A DNA stretch of 27,084 nucleotides from Bremia lactucae. Taxonomy: Eukaryota; Oomycota; Peronosporomycetes; Peronosporales; Peronosporaceae. The notes under the pieces were generated by a model. The model did not search any database and was not told where the DNA came from. It worked only from the letters and a program-made list of their open reading frames with translations. The translations under genes were made by a program, and so were the position numbers. The first letter of the stretch is position 1. Each line of letters begins with the position of its first letter. The stretch spans positions 686,645-713,728 of the forward strand of contig NC_090613.1 of assembly GCF_004359215.1 (NCBI RefSeq), given 5' to 3'. This document shows positions 1 through 9,559 of the stretch, one piece after another.

Positions 1-311
1 ATACTTATTTATTACGCAGACTAATCAGCTGTAGGAGTAATCAAAGAGAGAGTTATAGATAAGATAGAGATAAGAATTCATTTACATGTTTAGTATTAGA
101 TTATAATTAAGTTAGCATTAACAAAGATAGAACGAGAGACACTTAATTATATAAATACAGTTCTCATTTTACCCTCTTAAGCTAGTTACCTTAAGAGAAG
201 TCTTCCTCTGCACGTACAGTGTACGTGAAATAACGTGCGGCACCACTCGCAACTGAAGCAGTGCGAAGTGGACTTGTACTGAAACAGTACAAGTCGTAGT
301 GTCTTGTTACA
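1..311 (+). mobile_element. Partial LTR, Gypsy family A
   Basis: This stretch is the reverse complement of about 4532-4834 and is therefore an LTR of the same family in the opposite orientation. Shared landmarks include the hairpin ACTTGTACTG/CAGTACAAGT (about 271-293), the GTACAGTGTACGT block and the AT-rich tract. It ends in GTTACA at 311, the family's 3' terminus. The sequence after 311 does not match the PBS seen beside the other family-A LTRs, so it is either the 3' LTR of an element lying to the left of the window or a solo LTR. The first roughly 140 bases of the LTR are outside the window. Confidence 0.85.
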
Positions 312-701
312 ATGCCGATATGTTGATTCCGACATGACGTGCCTTTCTGGTCGTCCTGACGGCGTTACTGGCATCGATTTAAGTCGTTTCGGCAGTCGAT
401 ATGCTCCATGGACACGGCCAAGAAGTGGAGTTGATGCTCCCTGACGAAGGCACGGATGACGAGTTTATAAATGCCGTCGCGACACCCGTGAAGTTTGAAA
501 TTTAAAAAACATTCCTAGGCGTCAGATTTAACGTGATAATTGACCGGCATCAATAGAATTTAAACTAAAAAGCAAACGGATTAATATTGGAACCATTAAG
601 TCAAAATTAATAAAACATAATAATTTTGTACTTTTTGGTTTGCAGAAAATATTTTTATTATTCCTCTTATAGGATAAAGTACTAAAGTAATGGGACCCAA
701 C
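312..701. other. Intergenic, no recognisable gene
   Basis: No supported gene. Two short open stretches lie on the + strand: about 334-447, and a frame ending at a TAA near 503 with an acidic tail. Neither resembles a family I can name, and both are short enough to be chance or the tail of a decayed ORF. From 504 onward the sequence is AT-rich. Confidence 0.5.
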
Positions 702-1229
702 TCACTTACAATTCCAATTGAATTTAATATAAATTTTACTTTGTAGCATGTGCGGGGAATATGTTGCTGGCTGATGAGCCCCAAGACAGTGACCATTACC
801 GAGTGACGGGAGCGCCCCAAGTGATACTGCAAGGCCAAATTCCTTGCATGAGATCGCCAAGCCAGTAGGCCCCGTGGCAGCAGTGTACTCACCGTCCGCA
901 GCAAAGCCCAAGCGGTCGTCCCACCCAATCTTTCAATTTGATAAGAGCTCGCAGTAATGCCCGTGATCTCGCAGTTTGTGACTAGGCTGGTCTTCATCCC
1001 AGATGTGAATCCTCTTGTCGAGCGAGCCACCGGCAGCAAAGTGGCCCGTGGGTTCTTCCTGTACGGCTTGCTGCGGTGATACGTAACGTGAATTGCGCGT
1101 GTGGGATGTCGCGTCGCAGTAAGGTGCAAGCTCGTGGGTATTCCACTCGAAGCGTGTTACGAATGTCGAGTGATAGAAAAACTTGAATAAGCACAACTCG
1201 GACATCGATACGTGGCAGTTTCGTGGCAT
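702..1229 (-). pseudogene. WD40-repeat-like remnant (copy 1)
   Basis: One minus-strand frame is open from 1229 to 702 except for a single TGA just below 933. It contains GHFAAGGSLDKRIHIWDEDQ, which fits the end of a WD40 repeat: GH at the start, small residues, S-x-D, then the hydrophobic I-x-I-WD. It is followed by an HGHYCELLSN-like start of a next blade. A degenerate relative occurs at 22376-22812. WD40 proteins form beta-propeller interaction platforms; which one this came from cannot be told from about 175 codons. An overlapping frame (1356-994) is also open, but it shows no motif and is probably a shadow. No start or splice sites can be assigned. The duplication and internal stop argue for a fragment carried with a repeat rather than a working gene. 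Confidence 0.4.
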
Positions 1230-1918
1230 CGCTCAGGCTGAAGGCTTCACATATCGGCATTTGATGTGCTTGGTGCAACTTCTCGGCAAATGTGCAAATC
1301 CCTCGAAACGTGCCACAAATGAAACCACTTGAGCAGTGGCAAGATGGACGTTTCATGCATCATTGACCCTAAAACTGCTTCTGTATTTCGTCGTGACGAG
1401 GCCATGTTGCCTCGGCGGATGATTGTGGAAACAGGAGCGCAGGTGCAAAAGGTGAAGAATGGCCACATACTAGCATAAGGTTTTTGTGGCCTCGGCAAAA
1501 AGCGATGCGATTGCGATAAATTTACATGTGCGCGATGGGCAAAATTACCACAATTTAGACATTGGCAAATACTAGTCCTGGGATCGAGGACCCGAGGCAA
1601 CTTTGAGGAGCGCTTCGTAATTCCTTCATTTGGCCTAATGGGGCTTTTCAATGGAGAATAGACGCTCGCAACATAACAAATCGTCTTGGTAGAAGAACGT
1701 CGACTGTGCATGAACATGTTCTGACTTGACGCGGCGTGGAAATGAATGTATAGCGTTGCTTGTACCCTTTTTAGTTGGACACACCCCGATTATTTCATGC
1801 GTGTCTGTTAAATTTGGGAATAACGAGCGACATTACTAGCATATTTTCTACGTTGTTGGATAAAAAAATCTTTTTTTTTCATTTCTGTTTTGAGAATATA
1901 ATCGCCTTCATTAAGACA
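1230..1918. other. No supported gene
   Basis: A 156-codon minus-strand frame (1717-1247) is open but has no recognisable domain. It overlaps the upstream end of the WD40-like remnant in another frame, so it could be a 5' part of that decayed gene or chance. 1770-1918, just past the 3' end of CRN-like copy 1, is AT-rich with no clear feature. Confidence 0.4.
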
Positions 1919-3729
1919 TCAAAAGCGGCAATTTGTGATATACGCAACCTTCAGCGGCACCTTGGTGTCAGGATTATCTGGAGCAAGTCGAAATTTATCA
2001 CAAGTTTCCTTGTTTGGCACCAATGCAATGTAACTGCTGTAATTTGGAAAGAACTTTGCATATCTGTCAACCGCATTTGAATCAATTGTTTGCTTGTCAA
2101 ATATCGTGATTTTAATCAATCCGAACATGTTAAACTGTCCACCCATGCTCAGCCTGGCGACACAGTCGATGGTCTCCAAACAACGACGAGAGGAATACAA
2201 ATAATCGTCAGTCGAACTCGCCAATCGCTTCATAGCCGCGTCACATTCCGTTACAGTGTTTCCATCGCTGCGAAACAATTTGGCTTCGAACTCCAACGCG
2301 ACATAAGTATGCTGTTTCACGATCTCTCGGTCGTACGCCCTCACTTGCAACTCAATTTTCTTTCCGTCCCTCGCCATTGTATGCACGTAATTCTCAAATG
2401 CAATGCCCATTAATCCATCATCTCCAAGCATGCAACCTATGGAATATAGCTCCTCGTAATAGGACGTCTCCACAATTTTGCCTAGTTGCCTCAAAGCATA
2501 CTCCGAGGTGATCACACAAATCCAATTGTCGTAGTCGAGATACTTCTTCAACAAATTCACCGACAAGTTGCTTTGAGTACTTGCTTTTACTCCCGTCATA
2601 CGTAAGCGATCAATTTGACGTGTCGAGTTAAACCAATACTGCGTGCTAAAAAGTGTTGCAACGTCGAAATCAACCATGCGAACAGCTTTGTTTATTGACT
2701 TCCTGACATGGGTATATAACTCCTCTCTTGGCGCCGTGAAATCTCGTAAATTTCCGCCGGAGTAGAAGTATCTTTCCTTGATTTCTTGTTCCGGCCACCC
2801 AAAACGCTCGCCAAACGCATTCATATCGGAAAGCGACCAGAACGGAACAAGACACTCGCTATATAAATGTACTTCGCCAGATCTTAGTTTATACTGAGCA
2901 GAGGTGGCCAGCAGCCGAAACAATCCCAGCAATCCCTCATAACTCCTAATTTCGTCTTCTTCGAACCCGTCCAGACACAATTCTGCGTCGTTAAGATACT
3001 CTTCGTACAACTTCAAGTCTTGATATTTTGTGTGGTGCACTCGCCAGAAAATCCTCTTCTGTACATCGAGATACAACAAGGAATACTGTTTGCCGCGTTC
3101 ACGTCGAAATAAAAGGACTCGTTTTCCCTGAATTAAGGCCATATAGAACGCAAACACCACGACCAGCATGCTCTTGCCAACACCAGGCGTACCCTTGAAC
3201 ACAATCTTCTTATCTTCTTTCATCTGTTCCTCGAATACTTTGATGATATCTATTATTTCCTTTCGAACGAAGAACCACTTGGGAAAATCCGGTTCAATGC
3301 TGCAAATTTCAACATCTATGCCACCAGTATGTCACCTCCTGTTATCCAGTTGTGCCCAATCGAGTTCATTTGCTCGTATGTTATGACAATCGATTGCTTA
3401 ATCTTCTTCTGTGCTGGTTCCTCATGCATCTCCGCTCGACGCTGCAACGGCACTTGTACAATGAGCGCATTTTGTTTCGAGCCACCATGCGACCCAATCG
3501 GCGAATCCTCTTCCAGCGCCTGCTTCGTGTCGTACGGCGCCCGGATCGCGAAGACGATGGAGTCAGTCGGGGCAATGCCTACGAGGTGACTGTCGCTGTA
3601 TAATATCTTGACAGCGTGTAGAAGTCGAAAAGTCTTGGCATCTTCAGCGAGATCGACGCAGCCAGCTAAGCCTGAACCGATTGGATTGCCTTGTCCATCC
3701 ACCAGTTGGAACCACACTTCACGTGACAT
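1919..3729 (-). pseudogene. Crinkler (CRN)-like P-loop NTPase, copy 1, frameshifted
   Basis: The ATG is at 3729-3727. The first frame (to 3316, 137 codons) begins MSREVWFQLVDGQGNPIG and ends with an NALIVQVPLQ block. This order resembles the ubiquitin-like N-terminal header of oomycete CRN proteins and their conserved VVVP-type junction. The second frame (3223-1919, 434 codons) carries a Walker A P-loop, GTPGVGKSM (about 3193-3167), a possible acidic Walker B (LCLDGFEEDE) and the RYFYSGGNLRDF motif of CRN/RHS-type NTPases, and runs intact to its stop. Compared with copy 2 one base is missing near 3347, which shifts the frame and creates an early stop between header and NTPase. CRN proteins are effectors of plant-pathogenic oomycetes, many acting in host nuclei; the role of this NTPase class is inferred only from the family. 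No signal peptide is evident at the N-terminus. Confidence 0.75.
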
Positions 3730-4160
3730 ATTCGCAGCAAGGTTAAGAATGCCTGTCTAAGGAACACCTGCGAAATAACCTTACATGAGGTTGAATGCTA
3801 TCGACGCTTCTAAATTTATGTTTTTTAAATCCGGTTATCTTCATTTGAATAAAATCTTCATGACGTTACTACTATTGATTTTGATAGGCGTGAAGTTGCT
3901 CGCATGACATGATAAGTATCAAATTTTGAGTATCGTGAAAATAGGCGAGTTCTATGATGTTAGCATAATTTCGTTGATAAACGACACGTAGGATGCTGGC
4001 GTTGACGACTCCAACTGCGATGAGGATACGCTAAACCAATTCAAGAGCCATCGGCTAAGGCCAGAGGCTTTGGCACAGGTGGAAGCGCTGCCTCAGAAGG
4101 ATAAAGCTAATCATGATGTGCAATCTTATCAACCTCATCATCTCCAAGCATGCGGCCTGA
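3730..4160 (-). repeat. Duplicated 5' flank of the CRN-like gene (copy 1)
   Basis: Upstream sequence of CRN-like copy 1. It recurs almost unchanged at 22079-22375 (same orientation, from 3865 on) and, inverted, at 24920-25260 upstream of CRN-like copy 2. Shared landmarks are TTGATTTTGATAGGCGTGAA, the GTAGGATGCTGGCG block and GCCATCGGCTAAGGCC. It presumably holds the promoter, but no core element can be named. The homology stops at the N at 4161. Confidence 0.85.
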
Positions 4161-4161
4161 N
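4161..4161. other. Single N at a homology switch (possible assembly join)
   Basis: One undetermined base lies between the CRN 5' flank (which in the 22079-22375 copy continues with GCGATGCCACTAACC) and the interior of a family-A gag. See the matching finding. Confidence 0.8.
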
Positions 4162-4481
4162 AGAGTTTCGGGACGACGCGTTTGCGTCATCCCAGGTACA
4201 GGGGTCTGTACCTGTTGTAATCTCAACAGTTCCGCCTGTTGAGAGCCTTGCTGATTCAGCAAGGCTACTTTTTCCTTCATCTCGTCAAGTTCATGTTGTA
4301 TGAACTTGGCGACGGTTGAATGGAGGGCATCTCTGTCTAAGTTGGACAGTAATGCCAGGATTGCATCGTTTCCTACGGTCGAACTCATTCGTTCAACCGC
4401 ACTCCTTTCTATATCACTTAGAAAGGAGTAGCTTTCAGGGGAAACGTGATGCGTATTCCCACTATCATCTAACATGTCCAT
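4162..4481 (-). pseudogene. Gypsy family A gag, N-terminal fragment
   Basis: The minus-strand frame starts with MDMLDD at 4481 and runs about 105 codons before it is cut at the N at 4161. It matches the start of the gag at 24428-23289 residue for residue over most of its length, including HELDEMKEKVALLNQQGSQQ, a likely coiled-coil helix. Where the other copy has a stop after QQGSQQA, this copy keeps a Glu codon. Capsid and nucleocapsid parts are missing. It lies directly downstream, in element sense, of the PBS and LTR at 4511-4974, so this is the 5' end of a minus-strand Gypsy element. The nucleotide sequence is rich in perfect hairpins, for example CAAGTTCAT/ATGAACTTG around 4284-4307 and a 24-bp palindrome at 4466-4489 over the start codons. 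Confidence 0.8.
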
Positions 4482-4510
4482 GTTAGATGTGGGAAATGTG
4501 GTCCTTGGAC

Positions 4511-4529
4511 GGACTACAAAGTGCTACCA
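4511..4529 (-). promoter_or_regulatory. Primer-binding site, family A
   Basis: On the minus strand, two bases after the LTR end (GTTACA), comes TGGTAGCACTTTGTAGTCC. It starts with TGG, the complement of a tRNA CCA end, at the position expected for priming of minus-strand cDNA. The same 19 bases recur at 24476-24458. The primer tRNA is not identified. Confidence 0.7.
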
Positions 4530-4531
4530 GG

Positions 4532-4974
4532 TGTAACGGGGCACTACGACTTGTACTGATTCAGTACAAGTCCACTTCACACTGCTTCAGTTGTGAGTGA
4601 TGCCTTACGTTAGGTGACGTACACTGTACGTGCAGAGGAAGACTTCTTTTAAGACAAGTAGACTTAAGAGGGTAAAATGAAAACTGTATTAAATATAGTT
4701 AATTGTCTCTTAATTTATCTTTGTAAATGCTAACTTAACTAGAACCTAATATTAAACATGTAAATGAATTCTTATCTTATTCGTAACTCTCTTTGATTAC
4801 TCCTACAGCTGATTAGTCTGCGGAATAAATAGATATAATGGCCTATACCTATTTATGCAGAAGAATTCTGAATATTACTATATAAAGTAATATCCTCCAA
4901 ATATTATCTACCTTTTAGATAATATATTAATTAACAACCTTTAAGTGTTTCATGTAACGATACACCGCGTTACA
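4532..4974 (-). mobile_element. 5' LTR, Gypsy family A
   Basis: A 443-bp LTR bounded by TGTAAC at 4532 and GTTACA at 4974 (plus-strand reading). It is homologous to 24479-24919 (same orientation), to 1-311 (opposite orientation) and to the short piece at 23125-23188. The PBS and gag follow on the minus strand, so this is the 5' LTR of a minus-strand element whose other end is lost at the N at 4161. It contains perfect hairpins such as ACTTGTACTG/CAGTACAAGT. Confidence 0.9.
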
Positions 4975-5821
4975 AACAGGTTGAGCAAATGGTACTGCAT
5001 CTCCTTAGCTTGCTAAGGCATGCTGGGAAATATCGGGATTAGTCAAGGATGCCATCATGTTCAGCAGCATTTGGTCCATTCACGTTTGTAGGGCTATATG
5101 AATCGTGCCACTTCCAGAGCCATAGTTAGACTAGCCATGAACAGTCGCACCTTCAATATTTGTCTAGGTGTGACAAAGCAACCCTCTTATATTTTCAGTA
5201 TTGCGTCATCGCTCTATCGTTTTCTAGGAGCCTGAGATTTTAAATGAATTATACTTCATCTTGAGGGCGCCGCTCAGTTTTGAATCTGCCTGCTAGCTAA
5301 AAGTTCAATAAGACAGCCTTACACAAAGCCTTGAATGAACTCGATGGATCTAAATTTGATTTTCGGTATTTAACTTGTAAGGTTCTTTATTTGGTTAAGC
5401 GGTTTTGGGCACCTACCTCGAGATAATCTAGTTTTGTGTCAATCCTCTTGCTTTGTGCTGTTGACTATAAATTGCTTAGACAACACAATTCTCAATGAGT
5501 CGGTCAGCTTTTCACGTTAATTGTAGGTCTTACTGATGTTAAAGAGACGCACTTTTTGCACTTGCTCGTTCGGTGCCCTACTATTGCTCAGGTACTAAAG
5601 ATCGCTTCCTAAAAGGCTTTTATCGCAGCAACAATAACCGCGAAAGCTTGACCAGCATGAATTGGTGTTAGGTATGTGATCCTTTCTCTAATCGAGAAAA
5701 AAATCAGGCAACCGAAGAGAAATAAGAGGAGCTTGAATGATTCCGGCCGAGGAAAATATGTGAAGACGGTTGTCAGACGGAAGACTCAGAAGATGAATCA
5801 CAGCAGAAAACAAATGGGTGA
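4975..5821. other. Spacer without recognisable genes
   Basis: About 850 bases between a family-A and a family-B LTR. No long frame is open on either strand. A 26-codon + strand stretch near 5530-5610 (TDVKETHFLHLLVRCPTIAQ) faintly resembles the zinc-binding tail of LINE reverse transcriptases, but is too short to call. 5700-5821 is purine-rich. Confidence 0.5.
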
Positions 5822-6471
5822 TGTAACGGGCTAAAGTTGCCCTAATGTTACACAGTCCCCTTTAAGTACACTTGGTGTACTTAAGGGGATGGTCAATTAC
5901 TTAATTAAAGTAATTAGATCCAGCACTCGGGTGTAGTTCACATTTGTGACCAACCCTTATGTATGTGATGCACATGGGTGCATTCACATTAGGAGGGATG
6001 ACGACTAGCGTCATCCTTTACGCAAGGTATCTAGAAGATACGCTGGCAATACTATCTACAGAGATGAAAATTTTGATTGGTAAAAATAGGTATTTATATT
6101 TAATGCGATTAAATATAAATCAGTCTGAAAACTAAAAAAATTGTTGATTCAATAAATTATGTCTAGAAGTAAATGTAAAGGTCCATTTTTTGAAGTTAAT
6201 TTATTAGAAAAAAACGCTTAGACTCCCAAGAAACGTGATCACCAAGTCATCTTCACTGACCGGAGCGCCGACTGCGTCGAGTTGTTCCGCCAGTGTCTTG
6301 AGACTTTCTACTTGATAAGTGCGCACGAGGAGACGGATTACCGATCCCGTGACGACACTTAACCAGAGTACTTAGTGCTTCGGGCGAGGTCGCTAACGCG
6401 CCCACCGCAACTACCTCACTACGGTGTGTGCCTAAGTAGAGCGTGGCCGCATTACGACGAGCCCACCTACA
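5822..6471 (+). mobile_element. 5' LTR, Gypsy family B
   Basis: It begins TGTAACGGGC at 5822 and ends CCTACA at 6471 (650 bp). It is homologous to 26570-27084 over that whole piece, and over its first roughly 220 bases to 13320-13621 and partly to 22993-23124. The 3' boundary is set by a primer-binding site two bases later and the gag start at 6528. It contains a chain of perfect hairpins: CCCCTT(T)AAGTACAC with its complement near 5868-5898, GGATGACG/CGTCATCC at 5996-6016, and a 12-bp stem ATTTATATTTAA at 6092-6120. No 5-bp target duplication matching the far end was found. Confidence 0.85.
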
Positions 6472-6473
6472 CT

Positions 6474-6491
6474 TGCTAGCACTTGAAATCC
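6474..6491 (+). promoter_or_regulatory. Primer-binding site, family B (degenerate)
   Basis: TGCTAGCACTTGAAATCC begins two bases after the LTR end and lines up with the family-A PBS (TGGTAGCACTTTGTAGTCC), with one change in the first eight bases. Same spacing and same motif point to the same primer. Confidence 0.55.
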
Positions 6492-6527
6492 TTCCCACGA
6501 CCCGCATCTCTGCGTCTGTACGTGAGG

Positions 6528-7609
6528 ATGAGCCTCAATATTGATTGGGTTCATTTCGCCCACCGCTCCGAACATCATCGGGAGGTGGCAGGGCTTATGG
6601 CGCAGGGACTTGGTGAACAAGCCCTGGCCAGGCTGCTGGGTAGTCCTCCTGAGCAACATGTTGCTCAGTTGGAGCAGTTTGAGGCATTTGTGCTCGGACA
6701 GCGGAGGGCCGCGTCCGAGGCACAGAGCCATGCTGCGGCGGAGTCCATCACTCAGACTCAGGATGAGCTGAGGCATGAGCAGGCTCGGAGCGAGGCTCTC
6801 AACAAGACTTTTGAGATGCTCTCTGCCCGGCCACATCAGCCGAAGTCCATTCGGATACACTCGCTGAAGTTCGATGGAACTGCAGCACACACATTGTCCA
6901 CTGGTCATTAGCCGTGAAGCAATGCGGTGTCGCACAGCTCATCGAGGATGACAGCCGGATGGTTTTGTACGCCATGTCGCATCTGCGCGGCAAGGCCTCA
7001 GAGTGGGCTTACTCGGCGCTTATGGCGGACAGAAAGGCGTTCCCTTCATGGGCGATCTTTAAGGATAAGATTCGCGCCATGTACCAGCCGCCGAACAACG
7101 AAGTGTTGCTTCAGGCGCGCTTCTTTGGAGCGCGACAGGCGAAGCGATCTCTGCAAGAGTATGTGCAGGAGATGCGCTCGCTGTCGGCGTCCATAACCGT
7201 AGGTCCGATTCCGGAGCACATAAAGGTGCCCACGTTTATGAACGGACTACGGCATGGCTCATCGCGACAGGCCCTTTTTAAAAAGGTGCCGTCGACGATG
7301 GAAGAGGCAATCCAAATTGCCTTAGTTGAGGAGCAATCCTACAACAGTGCCTCGGCGACAGCTTGGTATAAGCCGTCGGCCGAGAGGACAGATGCCACTC
7401 CTATGGAGTTGGGCAATGCAGACGTGGTCTGTTTTAAATGCGGCAAGCGCGGCCATATGATGGCTCGCTGCTATGCCAGGGTCCCTGCTGGGGCAAAAAT
7501 GCCCAGCAAGAGGACTCCCTTCCCAAAGGGCGATGGCAAGAACCAGCGTGCGAGACGCATGAGTTCTATATCGACCACTAAGGGGTCAGGAAATGCTGGT
7601 GCGCAGTAA
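6528..7609 (+). pseudogene. Gypsy gag (capsid + zinc knuckle), frameshifted
   Basis: The ATG at 6528 (MSLNIDW) is the first in frame after the PBS. The N-terminal third (to 6911) is Gln/Glu/Ala-rich and probably coiled-coil. Near 6885-6910 the frame shifts; the rest (6914-7609) carries the Retrotrans_gag capsid core (LRGKASEWAYSALM, then FPSWAIFKDKIRAMYQPPN) and a nucleocapsid zinc knuckle CFKCGKRGHMMARC (CX2CX4HX4C, about 7429-7470). A basic tail follows. Gag forms the virus-like particle and binds the genomic RNA. A perfect 20-bp palindrome, CTGAGCAACATGTTGCTCAG, lies near 6649-6668. The protease follows. Confidence 0.85.
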
Positions 7610-7699
7610 AGGCGGGATGCCCTACTGACGCGGACTCTGAAGCTACCCTTTAGTTAAGAGCTGTCGAACAAATGGGTAGCATAGTCCCAGAGGTTTTGA

Positions 7700-8227
7700 G
7701 ATTTCGGACCTCAACCACGCTTGTCTATAGCGCTCAAGTACGAGGCTATGACCAGTTGTTGACCCTTCTAGTGGATTCGGGTCCATCACAAAATTTTCTT
7801 AAACTGAGGCTCTAAAATAGAGACCGGCGATATTATGTCGCTTTGCCAGGATGGCAAGCGAGAAGAGGCGACTGTTTGTTTAGCGAACGGCGCGCTCGTT
7901 TAGTCTGAGGGAGTTCAGGTGGAACTCGCCTTCAGCTTTAATGAATTTTCTTGTAATAAGAAATTCGCAGCGCTAGGAATGGATAGTCCGTTAGACCTCA
8001 TCCTATGCATGCCATGGTTGGCAGAACACCAACCATGGATTGACTGGCGTACACGAACAGTTGCGAACTTTACGCAGGACGCCGGAAAGGTTGTGCTCCA
8101 GGGAGAGGCGTATGCAACTGATGTCATGCCGAACACAGTTGAGGGTGCGTTGACGGGATGTCGAACGTCACCAATTCCTACCCAGCTCATGGAGACTGGG
8201 GTAGCCGAAAAGGACGATGACAAGTAG
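7700..8227 (+). pseudogene. Gypsy aspartic protease region, decayed
   Basis: A broken frame contains LLTLLVDSGPSQNFLK (about 7755-7803), the catalytic D-S-G of retropepsins. After a few stops it continues in the open frame 7919-8227 with LDLILCMPWLAEHQPWIDWR, the second conserved block of Gypsy proteases. The enzyme would cleave the Gag-Pol polyprotein. Several stops and shifts rule out function. Confidence 0.7.
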
Positions 8228-8547
8228 TCATGTGTCCGAATGTTCTGCACAGAGCCGAGAGCCTGTGGCAGTAGACGGCGAGGTGACTAAAGTCATGCAT
8301 CGAATAAACCGGCACAGTGCCTAGAGCCTGGTGCGGCTGGAAGAAGTGCGTCAGCCAGGAGTGCAACGGCACCCGCTTCCCAGCAAAAGGTCGTGGTGAC
8401 TCGAAGAACGATTACCCGACAGATTAGGACGATCTAAGGCACGTCTAAACGAGTGACCTTTGGATCAGTCTCTAATGAAGAAGACAGGCCTTCGATCGAG
8501 GTATTCGAGGCGTCAAAGACGAAAATGCGAAGGCAACCTCAGTTGAG
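8228..8547 (+). other. Protease-RT linker, no open frame
   Basis: About 320 bases between protease and RT. No domain is visible. By position this is the poorly conserved linker of the pol polyprotein in decayed form. Confidence 0.5.
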
Positions 8548-9559
8548 GTGCTCCGGCAAGTCTTTAAATCTGCCAAGGAGATAGTAAATCCCCCGGAGAT
8601 GTTGGAGGATATATTCCTTGTTGAATTTACGGAAGCAAAGATCCACGAAATAGTCACACAAGCTCCAAAAGAGAACTTGGTGGACTGTTGCTCGTCGTCC
8701 ACAATGGACGAGAGCGTCCCAGAAACGGACAAAAAGAAATGGTTCACTGCTCAAGGCTGGGATGCACTGAGAGATAGTCCGTTCTTTGAGGTTCTGTAGA
8801 AACATTGCGATGTGTTCCCAGAAGAAGTTCCGAGCCGCCTACCAGCAGATAGCGGCATAGGGTACGAGAAAGACGTCGAATTTGGCAGCAAGTATTGTGT
8901 GACCAGGCAATGGCCGTTGCCGAAAGAACAAGCCGATTATATCAATGAGTTTTTTAACAAGCGAGCTAAGGCGGGACATGTGCGTGAGAGAAATCGCCTC
9001 ACTGCAGCCAGACCTTTTGTATGCGTAAAGCCACAGGTGGATGGCGCGTGGTTCATGCTTACAATAAGCTGAGCACGGCGACTATACCGGCGCAAACGCC
9101 AATCCCGCGGAAAGATGTCTTGTTGAACTCCATGGGAAATTCAACTATCTTTTCCGCGTTGGATTTGAAGGATGGCTACTATCACGTACTCGTGAGAGAG
9201 TCCGATGTAGCCAAAAAGAAAGTAAGCACTCTAAGCGGTATGCTTTGGGAGTGGCTTGTGATGCCCCAAGGTTTGAAAAGCGCACCAGCGACATTCAACT
9301 GGGTGGTGGCTCACGTGATGCGTCAGCACCGTGCCTACGCGCCCCATTACTTCGACAATGTATTCGTGCATAATAGGCTGAAGACGGGCTAAGAGGAATT
9401 GAGTCGCACAAAATCCATTTCGACGCTGTATTGCAGACTTTGAAGGACGCCCAATTGTGCGCCAACTTCCAAAAGTGCGTCATAAGGGTCCCTGAGATAC
9501 CTGTGCTAGGTTGAATCGTAGGTACACATGGCGTACGAGCAGACCCAGACAAGGTAAAA
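8548..9559 (+). pseudogene. Gypsy reverse transcriptase, decayed
   Basis: An upstream segment (SSSTMDESV, then FPEEVPSRLPADSGIGYE) leads into the RT entry block YCVTRQWPLPKEQADYI. After a frameshift near 9020-9050, 9021-9392 encodes TGGWRVVHAYNKL, then FSALDLKDGYYHV (first catalytic Asp) and LVMPQGLKSAPATFNWVV. The active-site box reads YFDNVFVH instead of YFDD: the codon at 9357-9359 is AAT, so the second catalytic Asp is Asn. A TAG at 8797-8799 and the frameshift also break the frame. The order and motifs are those of Ty3/Gypsy pol. Confidence 0.85.

Noticed and set aside
596..1129. 177-codon minus-strand open frame overlapping the WD40-like remnant
   Set aside because: It runs in a different frame from the WD40 motif, shows no domain and has the composition of a shadow frame.
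1775..2413. Plus-strand open frames opposite CRN-like copy 1
   Set aside because: They are antisense to a strongly conserved CRN-like coding region that is duplicated elsewhere.
5530..5610. Possible LINE zinc-binding (zf-RVT) tail: ETHFLHLLVRCPTIAQV
   Set aside because: Only about 26 codons, no flanking RT sequence, upstream cysteines not visible.
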